Source: Saccharothrix tamanrassetensis
GTDB taxonomy: Bacteria > Actinomycetota > Actinomycetes > Mycobacteriales > Pseudonocardiaceae
Assembly (NCBI RefSeq): GCF_014203665.1
Contig: NZ_JACHJN010000002.1
Span: 124,001 to 188,000 of the forward strand
Direction: 5' to 3'
DNA length: 64,000 nucleotides
This document shows, one piece after another, positions 53,459 through 60,995 of the stretch (position 1 is the first letter of the stretch; each line of letters begins with the position of its first letter). Under the pieces are notes generated by a model. It ran no database searches, was not told the DNA's origin, and saw only the letters and a program-made list of their open reading frames with translations. The position numbers and the translations under genes are program-made.

Positions 53459-54544
53459 ATGCCCCAGAACATGGAACAGAGTGACGTGACCGACACCGCC
53501 AAGGCCACCTACGCCGCCTCCGGAGTGAGCATCACCGCGGGTGACGAGGCGGTGGAGAAGCTCAAGCCGTGGGCGGCGAAGGCGCAGCGTCCCGAGGTGC
53601 TGGGCGGCATCGGCGGCTTCGCGGGCCTGTTCAAGCTGCGCCTGGACCGCTGGAAGGAGCCGGTGCTCGCGTCGTCCACGGACGGGGTCGGCACCAAGAT
53701 CGCGGTCGCGCAGGCGTTGGACAAGCACGACACGGTGGGCATCGACCTGGTCGCGATGGTGGTGGACGACCTGGTCGTCTGCGGCGCCGAACCGCTGTTC
53801 CTCCAGGACTACATCGCGATCGGCCGGGTCGTGCCGGACAAGGTCGCGGCGCTGGTCAAGGGAATCTCCGAGGGCTGCGTGCTGGCCGGTTGCGCGCTGC
53901 TGGGCGGCGAGACCGCCGAGCACCCCGGCCTGATGGGCGAGAACGACTACGACATCTCCGGCACCGGCGTGGGCGTCGTGGAGGCGTCCGGGATGCTCGG
54001 ACCGGACCGGGTGCGCGACGGCGACGTGGTGATCGCCATGGGCTCGTCCGGCCTGCACTCGAACGGGTACTCCTTGGCCCGGCACGTGCTGCTGGACATC
54101 GGCCGGATGCCGCTGTCCGGTCACGTGGAGGAGTTCGGACGCACCCTCGGCGAGGAGATGCTGGAGCCGACCCGCATCTACGCCAAGGACTGCCTCGCGC
54201 TCGCCGCGGAGGCCGAGGTGCGCACGTTCGCGCACATCACCGGCGGCGGGCTGGCCGCCAACCTGGCGCGCGTGCTGCCCGAGGGCCTGTCCGCCCGGCT
54301 CGACCGCGGCACGTGGACCCCGGCCCCGGTGTTCGCGATGATCGCGCAGCGCGGGCGGGTCGACCGCGAGGAGATGGAGAAGACGTTCAACATGGGCATC
54401 GGCATGGTCGCCGTCGTCTCCCCGGAGGACGTGGACCGCTCCCTGGCCGTGCTGACCGCCCGCCACGTCCCGGCCTGGGTGCTGGGCGAGGTGAGCCGCT
54501 CCGCCGAGCCGACCGCGCTGGTCGGCGACCACCCGAGGTTCTAG
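53459..54544 (+). CDS. purM: AIR synthetase (phosphoribosylformylglycinamidine cyclo-ligase)
   Basis: About 350-361 residues. It closes FGAM to AIR with ATP. TYAASGVSITAGDEAVE, LASSTDGVGTKIAVAQ, CALLGGETAEHPG and HITGGGLAANLARVLPEG are all family-conserved. Three in-frame starts (ATG 53459, ATG 53471, GTG 53486) have no clear SD; the latter would give VTDTAKATYAASG, the usual N-terminal length. It follows purF closely and forms a two-gene operon with it. Confidence 0.96.
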   Translation: MPQNMEQSDVTDTAKATYAASGVSITAGDEAVEKLKPWAAKAQRPEVLGGIGGFAGLFKLRLDRWKEPVLASSTDGVGTKIAVAQALDKHDTVGIDLVAMVVDDLVVCGAEPLFLQDYIAIGRVVPDKVAALVKGISEGCVLAGCALLGGETAEHPGLMGENDYDISGTGVGVVEASGMLGPDRVRDGDVVIAMGSSGLHSNGYSLARHVLLDIGRMPLSGHVEEFGRTLGEEMLEPTRIYAKDCLALAAEAEVRTFAHITGGGLAANLARVLPEGLSARLDRGTWTPAPVFAMIAQRGRVDREEMEKTFNMGIGMVAVVSPEDVDRSLAVLTARHVPAWVLGEVSRSAEPTALVGDHPRF

Positions 54545-54658
54545 GTCCTGCCCCGGGCCGCGCGTCCCGGGTTCCGCGAGTCCACCGGTCGCGCTCGCGC
54601 GGCCGGTTCCGGCTCGAAAAGCGGTTGGCGCGACTGGGTTTCCTGCTTGGATGACCCG

Positions 54659-55354
54659 GTGTCGTGGGACTTGATCGAGCGCCTTTCCTGGTTGGCGGGC
54701 ATCGTCGGTGCGGTGGTCGCGGCGCTGGCCGCGTGGATGGCGGCGCGCGCCACCAAGGGCACCATGCGCGACCTCGCGCTGATCCTGTCCGTCGCCACCG
54801 ACAAGCCGGAGCTGTTCGAGGCGATCGAGGCCGACGCCCGGAAGCGGACCGAGGTCGTGCGGCGGCGGGTGCGGGCGGTGTTCGTCGCGGCCGGGGCGGC
54901 GTTCGCGGTGAGCGCGTTCGGGGCGGCGCTGGGGCTGTTGATGCTGCTGATGCCGGACTACGGCCAGCCCGAGGTGGTCGGCGGCGACCAGCCCCGGGTG
55001 ACGCAGGAGTGCACGAACGGCGGCGAGGCCACCGTCTGCGTGGCGGACAACCGGTGGACGCTCGCCACCGGCGGCACGGTGGAGGCGCAATTCGGGGGTG
55101 TCGAGCGGAAGACGCCCAAGGACGGGGTGGCGCGGCTGGTGCTCCAGGTGAGCGGCTGCTCCGCCGCGGGTGAGCTGAACTGGACGGCATCGGTCGGCGG
55201 GTCCGTGGTGGCCGAGGGGGTGGCCCGGGAGTCCGAGTCGCGCGCCGAGTTCCCGCTGAAGACCGGCGAGGGGTTCACCTTCGCGGTCCGACGGGTCGGG
55301 GGCGGGGACTGCGCGGTGGACCTGCGGCTGCGGCCGGTGGTCAGTTTCGGGTGA
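54659..55354 (+). CDS. Membrane protein with extracytoplasmic domain, unknown
   Basis: 231 residues. The first helix is LAGIVGAVVAALAAWMAAR, then a cytosolic loop rich in Arg/Glu (ELFEAIEADARKRTEVVRRRVR), then a second helix (FVAAGAAFAVSAFGAALGLLMLL). The outer domain of about 125 residues has four Cys, likely two disulfides (ECTNGGEATVC, GCSAAG, GDCAVD). No family recognised. GTG 54659 has no good SD; a TTG at 54647 is in frame. It lies just before sigma pair 3 and could be part of that envelope-stress unit, but this is a guess. Confidence 0.65.
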   Translation: MSWDLIERLSWLAGIVGAVVAALAAWMAARATKGTMRDLALILSVATDKPELFEAIEADARKRTEVVRRRVRAVFVAAGAAFAVSAFGAALGLLMLLMPDYGQPEVVGGDQPRVTQECTNGGEATVCVADNRWTLATGGTVEAQFGGVERKTPKDGVARLVLQVSGCSAAGELNWTASVGGSVVAEGVARESESRAEFPLKTGEGFTFAVRRVGGGDCAVDLRLRPVVSFG

Positions 55355-55411
55355 CGGGGCAACCTCCCGCCGGGTCCGGTCCGTACCAAGCGGCGACCGA
55401 GGGAGGGCGAG

Positions 55412-55906
55412 TTGGACCGCGATCGCGAGTTCGGGGAGTTCGTCGACGCCCGTGCGCTGGTGCTGCGGCGGACCGCGTACCTGCTGTGCGGTGATTGGCA
55501 CCGCGCCGAGGACCTGGTGCAGACGGCGCTGACCAAGCTCTACGTCGCGTGGCCCCGCGTGCGGCGGGACGGCGCGGTGGACGCCTACGCGCGCAAGGTC
55601 CTGGTGCGGACCGCCATCGACGAGTCGCGACGCGGGTTCCGCCGGCGGGAGACCGTGGTGGAGGCGCTGCCGGAGACCCCGGTGCCCGGCAGCGCCCCCG
55701 CCGACTTCGACGTGCGGGCCGCGCTGGCCGCGCTGCCCCCGGGACAGCGGGCCGTCGTGGTCCTCCGCTACTGGGAGGACCTCAGCGTCACCGAGACCGC
55801 CCGCCTCCTCGGTCGGACCGAAGGCACCGTGAAGAGCCAGGCGGCGAAAGGCCTCGCCACCCTCCGGCGGCTTCTCGGGCGCCACGTATTCGAGGAGCAG
55901 GTGTGA
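55412..55906 (+). CDS. SigE-family RNA polymerase sigma factor (ECF-like), copy 3
   Basis: 164 residues. Region 2: RRTAYLLCGDWHRAEDLVQTA; region 4: PPGQRAVVVLRYWEDLSV and LGRTEGTVKSQAAKGLATL. It belongs to the same group as 14597 and 17049, 38 kb away. The start is TTG 55412 behind GAGGGAGGGCGAG, a strong SD, which makes this rare codon credible. The stop overlaps the next gene by 4 bp (GTGA). Confidence 0.92.
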   Translation: MDRDREFGEFVDARALVLRRTAYLLCGDWHRAEDLVQTALTKLYVAWPRVRRDGAVDAYARKVLVRTAIDESRRGFRRRETVVEALPETPVPGSAPADFDVRAALAALPPGQRAVVVLRYWEDLSVTETARLLGRTEGTVKSQAAKGLATLRRLLGRHVFEEQV

Positions 55907-56721
55907 CCGACATCAAGCAGACCCTGGAAACCGCGTTCGACGACGAGCCGCCGTTGACCATCGACACGGCCACGATCGTGCGGGCCGCCCGCCGCGAGGT
56001 GGGCGTCCGCCGTTCCGCGACCGCCATCGCCGCCCTCGCCACCGTCGCGGCGGTGTGCGTGCCCGCCATGCTCGGGTCCAGCGGGGGCGGTGGGGCGCAG
56101 GTGGCTTCAGCGCAGGTGGCTTCGCCGCCTTCCGGCACGGTGGCCACCCTCCCGCCGTCCGGTGCGGACCCCGCCGCGCCGACCACGGCGCCGCTCCCGC
56201 CCGGTGCGACCAGCGCGCCGGGCACCGACGAGCCGCCTGGCGCGTACGTCGAACCCAAGCCGCCGAAGCCGGTGGACGCCGCGCACGCCGCCGAACTGAC
56301 CGGGTTGCTGGCGAAGGCCGGCGTGCCGGAGGACTTCCCGGCCGAAGGCGTGCCGGGCAACCCGATGGGCGCTTGGGAGTTCGTCGTGAGCCAGGGGGAG
56401 TACAAGGCGGTGGGCCTGCTGCTCGACCCGCCGGGGCAGGTGGTGCTCACGCTCAGCGGCAGGCCGTTCGGCTGTCGTGCCGCCAAGGCGCAGCACACCA
56501 CCTGCGAGCTGCGCCGATTCCGCGACACCGAGGTCGCGGTCGTCGACTTCAAGTACGAGCAAGGGCACGCCCTCACCGTGCACGCGAGGACGTCGGACGG
56601 GGGTCTGGTCTCGGTGACCGCCGTCAACTCCGACCACCGGGGCGACCACACCGGCCCGACCGCGCCGCTGACCTACGAGCAGCTGGCAAAGATCGCGACA
56701 CTGCCGGGGCTGTCGTTCTAA
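55903..56721 (+). CDS. Single-pass membrane protein paired with sigma factor copy 3
   Basis: 272 residues. A cytosolic N-terminal part (KQTLETAFDDEPPLTIDTAT) precedes one helix (AIAALATVAAVCVPAML), a long Ser/Pro/Ala linker and an outer domain with a Cys pair (FGCRAAK, TTCELRR). Same plan as 15133 and 17576; its N-terminal DDEPPLTID resembles VDEPPLNFD of 17576. Coupled to the sigma gene by GTGA overlap. Likely a sensor or anti-sigma for copy 3 (inference from position). Confidence 0.7.
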   Translation: MTDIKQTLETAFDDEPPLTIDTATIVRAARREVGVRRSATAIAALATVAAVCVPAMLGSSGGGGAQVASAQVASPPSGTVATLPPSGADPAAPTTAPLPPGATSAPGTDEPPGAYVEPKPPKPVDAAHAAELTGLLAKAGVPEDFPAEGVPGNPMGAWEFVVSQGEYKAVGLLLDPPGQVVLTLSGRPFGCRAAKAQHTTCELRRFRDTEVAVVDFKYEQGHALTVHARTSDGGLVSVTAVNSDHRGDHTGPTAPLTYEQLAKIATLPGLSF

Positions 56722-56731
56722 CCTTGTCCGC

Positions 56732-57160
56732 GTGGCCGAGGACCTGATCGTGACGCGGACGCTGGTGATACCGGCGGCCGAGTTGAGCGAACGGTTCTCC
56801 CGGTCCTCCGGTCCCGGCGGACAGGGCGTGAACACGGCGGACAGCCGGGTCGAGCTGTCGTTCGACCTGGCTGACTCCCCCTCCGTACCGCCCTGGCTGC
56901 GCAGCCGCATGCTCGGCCGGCTGGAGAACCGCTTGGTCAACGGCGTGCTGACGGTGACCGCCGGCGAGAACCGCGCCCAGTTGCAGAACCGCGCGGCGGC
57001 CCGTGAACGACTGGCCCGCATCCTCCGCGACGCCGCCGCGGCCCCGCCCCCGGTGCGCCGGCCGACCAAGCCGACCAGGGGCTCGAAGGAACGCCGCATC
57101 GCGGAGAAGAAGCGCCGGGCGCGGACCAAGGACGGCCGGCGCGGCGGCGGCTGGGACTGA
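56732..57160 (+). CDS. arfB: Alternative ribosome-rescue factor ArfB (peptidyl-tRNA hydrolase)
   Basis: 142 residues. The catalytic GGQ loop is in SRSSGPGGQGVNTADSRVEL near residue 30, and the C-terminus is a basic tail (KERRIAEKKRRARTKDGRR) that would enter the mRNA channel of stalled ribosomes. It frees peptides from ribosomes that have no stop codon. GTG 56732 is preceded by TAACCT (56719-56724), 7 bases away, with no SD, so leaderless. Only 10 bp after the sigma-partner gene. Confidence 0.94.
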   Translation: MAEDLIVTRTLVIPAAELSERFSRSSGPGGQGVNTADSRVELSFDLADSPSVPPWLRSRMLGRLENRLVNGVLTVTAGENRAQLQNRAAARERLARILRDAAAAPPPVRRPTKPTRGSKERRIAEKKRRARTKDGRRGGGWD

Positions 57161-57222
57161 CCGGGCCGCGCGTGCCGATGCCCGGGCCGCGCGTGCCGAT
57201 GCCCGAGCCGCACCTGCCGGTC
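57161..57222. repeat. 21-bp tandem repeat, about three copies
   Basis: CCGGGCCGCGCGTGCCGATG occurs at 57161-57180 and 57182-57201, a period of 21, and a third decayed copy follows. It lies directly after the arfB stop in a 209-bp gap ending at the TetR gene. An in-frame reading would give a Pro/Met-rich peptide, but no gene signals are present. Confidence 0.7.
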
Positions 57223-57369
57223 ACCGGGCCGTCCGATGCCGCCGTTCCGCGACCGCCCCTCCGCCTCCCGAGGCGACGAAGTGCCACGGGTACCGGCGGG
57301 CCGGCGGGCAGGTCCGGTCGCCTCGGCACTCACCGGCCGACACCCCGCCCGGACGTCCGGCCCGCTTGA

Positions 57370-57921
57370 TCAACCGTCGAACAACCCGGCGACCAGGGCG
57401 TCCAACCCCGCCTTGATCGTCGGAGCGGCCCAACGCCGGTGGGACACCAGGTTGGCGGCCAGCGGTCCGAGCAGGGCGTCCGCGGTGAACGCGGCGTCCA
57501 GTCCGGGCCGTGCCTGGCCGACCAGGATCGCCAGGTGCTGGTGGTACGCGTCGTACGCCCCGCCGAAGCGGGCCAGCGGGCCGGCGGTCTCGGCGGTCAG
57601 CAGCAGTTCGAGCTGGGCGAGCGTGCGGTCGGTCAGGGCGTGCAGGAACGCCCGGATGCGGTCGACGGCCGGTGCGCCCGGTCCCAGCGGCGGCGGGCCG
57701 GACAGGAAGGTCTGCTGGAACTCCCGCTCCGACTCGTCGATCAGGGCGTGCGCCAGGCCGGACCGGTCGCCGAACCGGCGGTAGAGGGTGCCCACGCCGA
57801 CTCCGGAGGCGGCCGCGACCTCGGCCATCCCCAGTCCTCCGATCCCCCGCGTGGCCACGATGTCCGCCGCCGCGGCGAGGATCTTCGCCCGGTTCCGGGC
57901 GGCGTCGGCCCGCTCGCTCAC
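57370..57921 (-). CDS. TetR-family transcriptional regulator
   Basis: 183 residues. The DNA-binding domain has ILAAAADIVATRGIGGLGMAEVAA and SGVGVGTLYRRFGDRSGLAHAL, a textbook TetR helix-turn-helix; the remainder is an effector-binding bundle. GTG 57921 is the start. It is divergent from the SDR/SMR genes, and the gap of 83 bp contains two GGAAC...TTCC palindromes flanking a third one. It very likely represses the SDR/SMR operon and itself. Confidence 0.9.
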   Translation of the reverse strand: MSERADAARNRAKILAAAADIVATRGIGGLGMAEVAAASGVGVGTLYRRFGDRSGLAHALIDESEREFQQTFLSGPPPLGPGAPAVDRIRAFLHALTDRTLAQLELLLTAETAGPLARFGGAYDAYHQHLAILVGQARPGLDAAFTADALLGPLAANLVSHRRWAAPTIKAGLDALVAGLFDG

Positions 57922-57950
57922 CGGGGCAGCCTAAACCGCCGTGGACAAAC

Positions 57951-57987
57951 GGAACCAGTTCCACTTACAGTAAGCGGAACCAATTCC
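57951..57987. promoter_or_regulatory. Double operator between TetR and SDR genes
   Basis: GGAACCAGTTCC (57951-57962) and GGAACCAATTCC (57976-57987) are inverted-repeat sites whose centres are 25 bp apart. The perfect palindrome CTTACAGTAAG (57964-57974) lies between them. Strong candidate binding site for two dimers of the adjacent TetR protein. Confidence 0.7.
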
Positions 57988-58004
57988 GGATATGGGAGCC
58001 AACC

Positions 58005-58736
58005 ATGGGGCAGCTCGACGGCAGGACCGCGCTGGTCACCGGCGGCAGCCGGGGCATCGGCGCGGCCATCGCCACCCGACTGGCGCACGAGGGCGCGAAC
58101 GTCGTGATCACCTACGCGCGAGCCGCCGACCGCGCCCGGGCGCTGGTCGACGGGCTGGCCGGCAAGGCGCTGGCCGTCCGGGCGGAGGCGACCGACACCG
58201 CCCGGCTCCGACAGGCCGTCACGCGGGCCGTCGACGCGTTCGGCGGGCTCGACATCCTGGTCAACAACGCGGGCATCGCCCCGTACGGGCCGTTCGAGGA
58301 CGTCACCGAAGCGGACATCGACCGCATCCTGGCCGTGCACGTCCGCGCGGCGTTCGTGCTCGCCCAGGCCGCGTCGCCGCACCTGGGCGAAGGCGGCCGG
58401 ATCATCACCATCGGCAGCAGCCTCGCCGAACGCGTGCCGTACCCCGGTTGGGCGCTGTACGCGATGAGCAAGTCCGCGCTCGTCGGCCTGACCAAGGGCC
58501 TGGCCCGCGACCTCGGCCCGCGCGGCATCACGGTCAACCTCGTCCACCCCGGTTCGACCGACACCGAGATGAACCCGGCCGACGGCCCGGACGCCGACGA
58601 GGAACGCCGGTACACCGCGTTGAACCGCTACTGCTCCCCGGAGGACGTGGCCGCGACGGTCGCGCACCTCGCGGGCGAGGGCGGCCGGAACATCACCGGG
58701 GCGTCGTTCCTGGTCGACGCCGGGGCCGTGGCGTAG
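58005..58736 (+). CDS. SDR-family oxidoreductase
   Basis: 243 residues of the classical short-chain dehydrogenase type. It has TGGSRGIGAAIATRLA for NADPH, NNAGIAPYGPF, a Ser in TIGSSLAERV, YAMSKSALVGLTKGLARDL with the catalytic Tyr and Lys, and ITVNLVHPGSTDTEM. ATG 58005 follows GGGAGCC. It is cotranscribed with the SMR gene (2 bp apart) and controlled by the divergent TetR gene. Substrate unknown; in similar loci such enzymes act on reactive carbonyls or quinones (family knowledge, not proof). Confidence 0.93.
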   Translation: MGQLDGRTALVTGGSRGIGAAIATRLAHEGANVVITYARAADRARALVDGLAGKALAVRAEATDTARLRQAVTRAVDAFGGLDILVNNAGIAPYGPFEDVTEADIDRILAVHVRAAFVLAQAASPHLGEGGRIITIGSSLAERVPYPGWALYAMSKSALVGLTKGLARDLGPRGITVNLVHPGSTDTEMNPADGPDADEERRYTALNRYCSPEDVAATVAHLAGEGGRNITGASFLVDAGAVA

Positions 58737-58738
58737 CC

Positions 58739-59050
58739 GTGGCCTGGCTGCTGCTGCTCGGCGCCGCCCTGCTGGAGGTCGTGTGGGCGACGGCGCTGGA
58801 ACGCTCGGAAGGCTTCACCCGGCTGTGGCCCGCGCTCGTCGGCATCACGGCCGCCGTGGTCAGCTTCGTCATGCTCACCATGGCGGTGCGGCACCTGCCG
58901 CTGGGCACCGCCTACGCGGTGTGGGTCGGGCTCGGCGCGGTCGGCGTGGTGCTGGTCGGAATCGTCGTGCTGGGCGAGAGCGCGTCACCCCTCCGGCTCG
59001 CGTGCCTGGCCCTGATCGTCGTCGGCGTCGTCGGCCTGAAGATCGTCTGA
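58739..59050 (+). CDS. SMR family transporter
   Basis: 103 residues, four helices. The essential Glu of helix 1 is in AALLEVVWATAL, followed by ERSEGFTRLWPALVG; LPLGTAYAVWVGLGAVGVVLVGIVV is the family segment in helix 3. Unpaired genes of this type usually export cationic compounds or guanidinium. GTG 58739 begins 2 bp after the SDR stop, so the two are surely coupled. It is distinct from the SMR at 16016. Confidence 0.9.
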   Translation: MAWLLLLGAALLEVVWATALERSEGFTRLWPALVGITAAVVSFVMLTMAVRHLPLGTAYAVWVGLGAVGVVLVGIVVLGESASPLRLACLALIVVGVVGLKIV

Positions 59051-59204
59051 ACGCCGATCGTCGGCAGTCGCACTGCTCTGAACGAGTGACCGGGGTCCTC
59101 GCACCCCGGCGGCGTGCGCGACGGTGGTAGGTGTCCTGGCACCGGCCGCCGCCGCGCACGCGCCGGCCGTCGTAACGGTTCCTCCGCAGCGGGAGATGCA
59201 TCCG

Positions 59205-60782
59205 ATGATGGCCGACGAGGACTTACCCCTCCTGGACTCGCCCCGTGCCGGCGACAGCACCGCCCGGCACCGGATCTTCCTGCGCGGCAAGGCGAAGCCC
59301 CGGCCGCTCTTCCGCAGCCGGGTCGGCACCGCGCAGGACGTGCCCGAGCCGCCCGGGAACCCGGCCCTGGTCCGGGTCGCGGCCGGGGCGGTCGGGCTGG
59401 TGGCCGCCGCCGTGATCGCGGTCCTGGCCACCGAGAACGACCGCGCCGACCTCGCCGCCCTGCCGCCACCTCCGACCGGGCTGACCGGAACCCTCGGCGT
59501 GCCGCCAGCGCTGCCGCGCACGACGGCCCCCGCCACACCGAGCCCGGCCGCCGCGGTCCCGGCGACTGCGGTCCCGCTCACGACGACCATCACGCCCGGC
59601 GTCCCGTCGCGCCGGGAGCAGCTGCGGCGGGAGGCGCTGCCGGTCGTCGTCCCCGCCACCACGGCCACCACCACTGCGGCCACACCGCCGACCACCGCGT
59701 CGACCATCCCGTCGCCGGCTTCGCAGACCACTCCGCCACCGCCGGCCACCACGGTCCCGCCCGGCACCGATTCACCACCGCCGTTGTCCGTGAAGTGGGC
59801 TTTCGCCCGCGTGGAGCCGGCGGAGTCACCGATCGGCGTGGAAACGGACCTGATCGGAACGTGGCAGTGGGGCACGCCCCGGCCCGTCAGGGTGACCAGG
59901 GAGAGCACCGGCGTCTACCGGCTGCGCCTGCCCGGCCTGGCCTCCTCCGAGGTGGTGGCGCACACGAACGTCACGCACTACCCAGAGGCCCACCCGGTCG
60001 GCTGCGTGGTGCGCGACAACCGGGCCGTCGGCGCGGACCAGGTGGTCGTGGTGGCCTGTGCCAACGGCGGCACACCGATCAACACCCGGTTCAACCTCCT
60101 GCTCGCCGAACCGGGCCAACGGAGCGCGGTGATCCCGCCGGACGCGCCCGTGCGGCGGCTCGGCGTGGGCCTGTACGAGGTGGACATCCGCGGCTTCACC
60201 GGAAACGGGTACGTGCAGGTCACCCCGTACGGCACGGACTTCGCGCGCTGCCAGTCCGGCGGCATTCGCGGCACGACGATCCGCGTCCGGTGCACCACGG
60301 ACACGAAGTGGGCGGCCACCTACGTCGAGGGCGCACCGCCGGCGGGGTCGATCGGCGCGTACGCCCAGACCACCGGCACCGCACCGGACCTGCGGATAGA
60401 CCCGGCGCGGTCGTACAACAGCACGGGCGGCGCGTTCGACCTGCACCGCTTGGGCGTGGGCCGCTACCGGGTGCTGGCGAAGGGCGTCGGCACGTCGGGC
60501 GGCACGGTGCTGTCCGGCGCCACCGCGACCGGCCACTGCCACACGTCCACCTGGGAAGCGTTCCCGCACCCGGTCAACGAGGTGTGGGCAGACGTTCTGT
60601 GCCTCGACGATTCCGGGCAGCCCGCCGACCTCCAGTTCGGCGTCGCCGCCCTCCGCAAGCCGCTCGACCCCGGCGAACGGCTCGGCCCGCTCCAGGCCGT
60701 CGACCCGGGCCGGCCCGCGCCGGCTGGGGCTACGCCCGGGTCGACCACCACGGCTACGCGGCCGGTGTGCCCGTGCGGCTGA
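59205..60782 (+). CDS. Membrane-anchored repeat protein, apparently frameshifted
   Basis: About 525 residues as read. A cytosolic N-terminus (MMADEDLPLLDSPRAG) leads to one helix (AAGAVGLVAAAVIAVLA), a long Pro/Thr/Ala linker (about residues 110-210) and an outer region built of similar beta-rich units (VKWAFARVEP...TWQW, then GVGLYEVDIRGFTG and GVGRYRVLAKGVG). It stops at 60782 in low-complexity sequence, while a further unit continues in another frame to 60994. ATG 59205 or 59208 follows GGGAG; GTG 59124 is a longer option. Function unknown. Confidence 0.7.
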   Translation: MMADEDLPLLDSPRAGDSTARHRIFLRGKAKPRPLFRSRVGTAQDVPEPPGNPALVRVAAGAVGLVAAAVIAVLATENDRADLAALPPPPTGLTGTLGVPPALPRTTAPATPSPAAAVPATAVPLTTTITPGVPSRREQLRREALPVVVPATTATTTAATPPTTASTIPSPASQTTPPPPATTVPPGTDSPPPLSVKWAFARVEPAESPIGVETDLIGTWQWGTPRPVRVTRESTGVYRLRLPGLASSEVVAHTNVTHYPEAHPVGCVVRDNRAVGADQVVVVACANGGTPINTRFNLLLAEPGQRSAVIPPDAPVRRLGVGLYEVDIRGFTGNGYVQVTPYGTDFARCQSGGIRGTTIRVRCTTDTKWAATYVEGAPPAGSIGAYAQTTGTAPDLRIDPARSYNSTGGAFDLHRLGVGRYRVLAKGVGTSGGTVLSGATATGHCHTSTWEAFPHPVNEVWADVLCLDDSGQPADLQFGVAALRKPLDPGERLGPLQAVDPGRPAPAGATPGSTTTATRPVCPCG

Positions 60783-60994
60783 ACCCGGACCACCAGTGGT
60801 CCAGGTGGGGTGGCTACCTGCCCGGCGACGACCACCGGTGGGCGCGCAAGGCGAGCAGCAACGGTGGGACGCCGGTCGTCACGCGTACCGCGCCCGGCCG
60901 GTACGTGGTGGACTACTCGACGCTCGGCGACCTGGCCGGGCAGCCGGCGGACGCCGACTTCGGCCTCGCCCACCCGCGCGCGGCGGACCGCTGA
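60712..60994 (+). pseudogene. Out-of-frame continuation of the repeat protein
   Basis: In the frame shifted by one base, translation gives WGYARVDHHGYAAGV, then LNPDHQWSRWGGYLP and GRYVVDYSTLGDLAGQPADA, which repeats the unit seen at the start of the outer region (WAFARVEP) and its ends (GVYRLRLPG, QPADLQFGVA). It has no start of its own. The stop at 60994 lies just before the convergent LacI gene, which supports this as the original 3' end. A single-base deletion near 60690-60735, a sequencing error or a programmed shift would explain it. Confidence 0.65.
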
Positions 60995-60995
60995 C

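Noticed and set aside
57161..57222. CRISPR or attachment site at the 21-bp tandem repeat
   Set aside because: Copies are contiguous without spacers and no integrase or tRNA gene is near.
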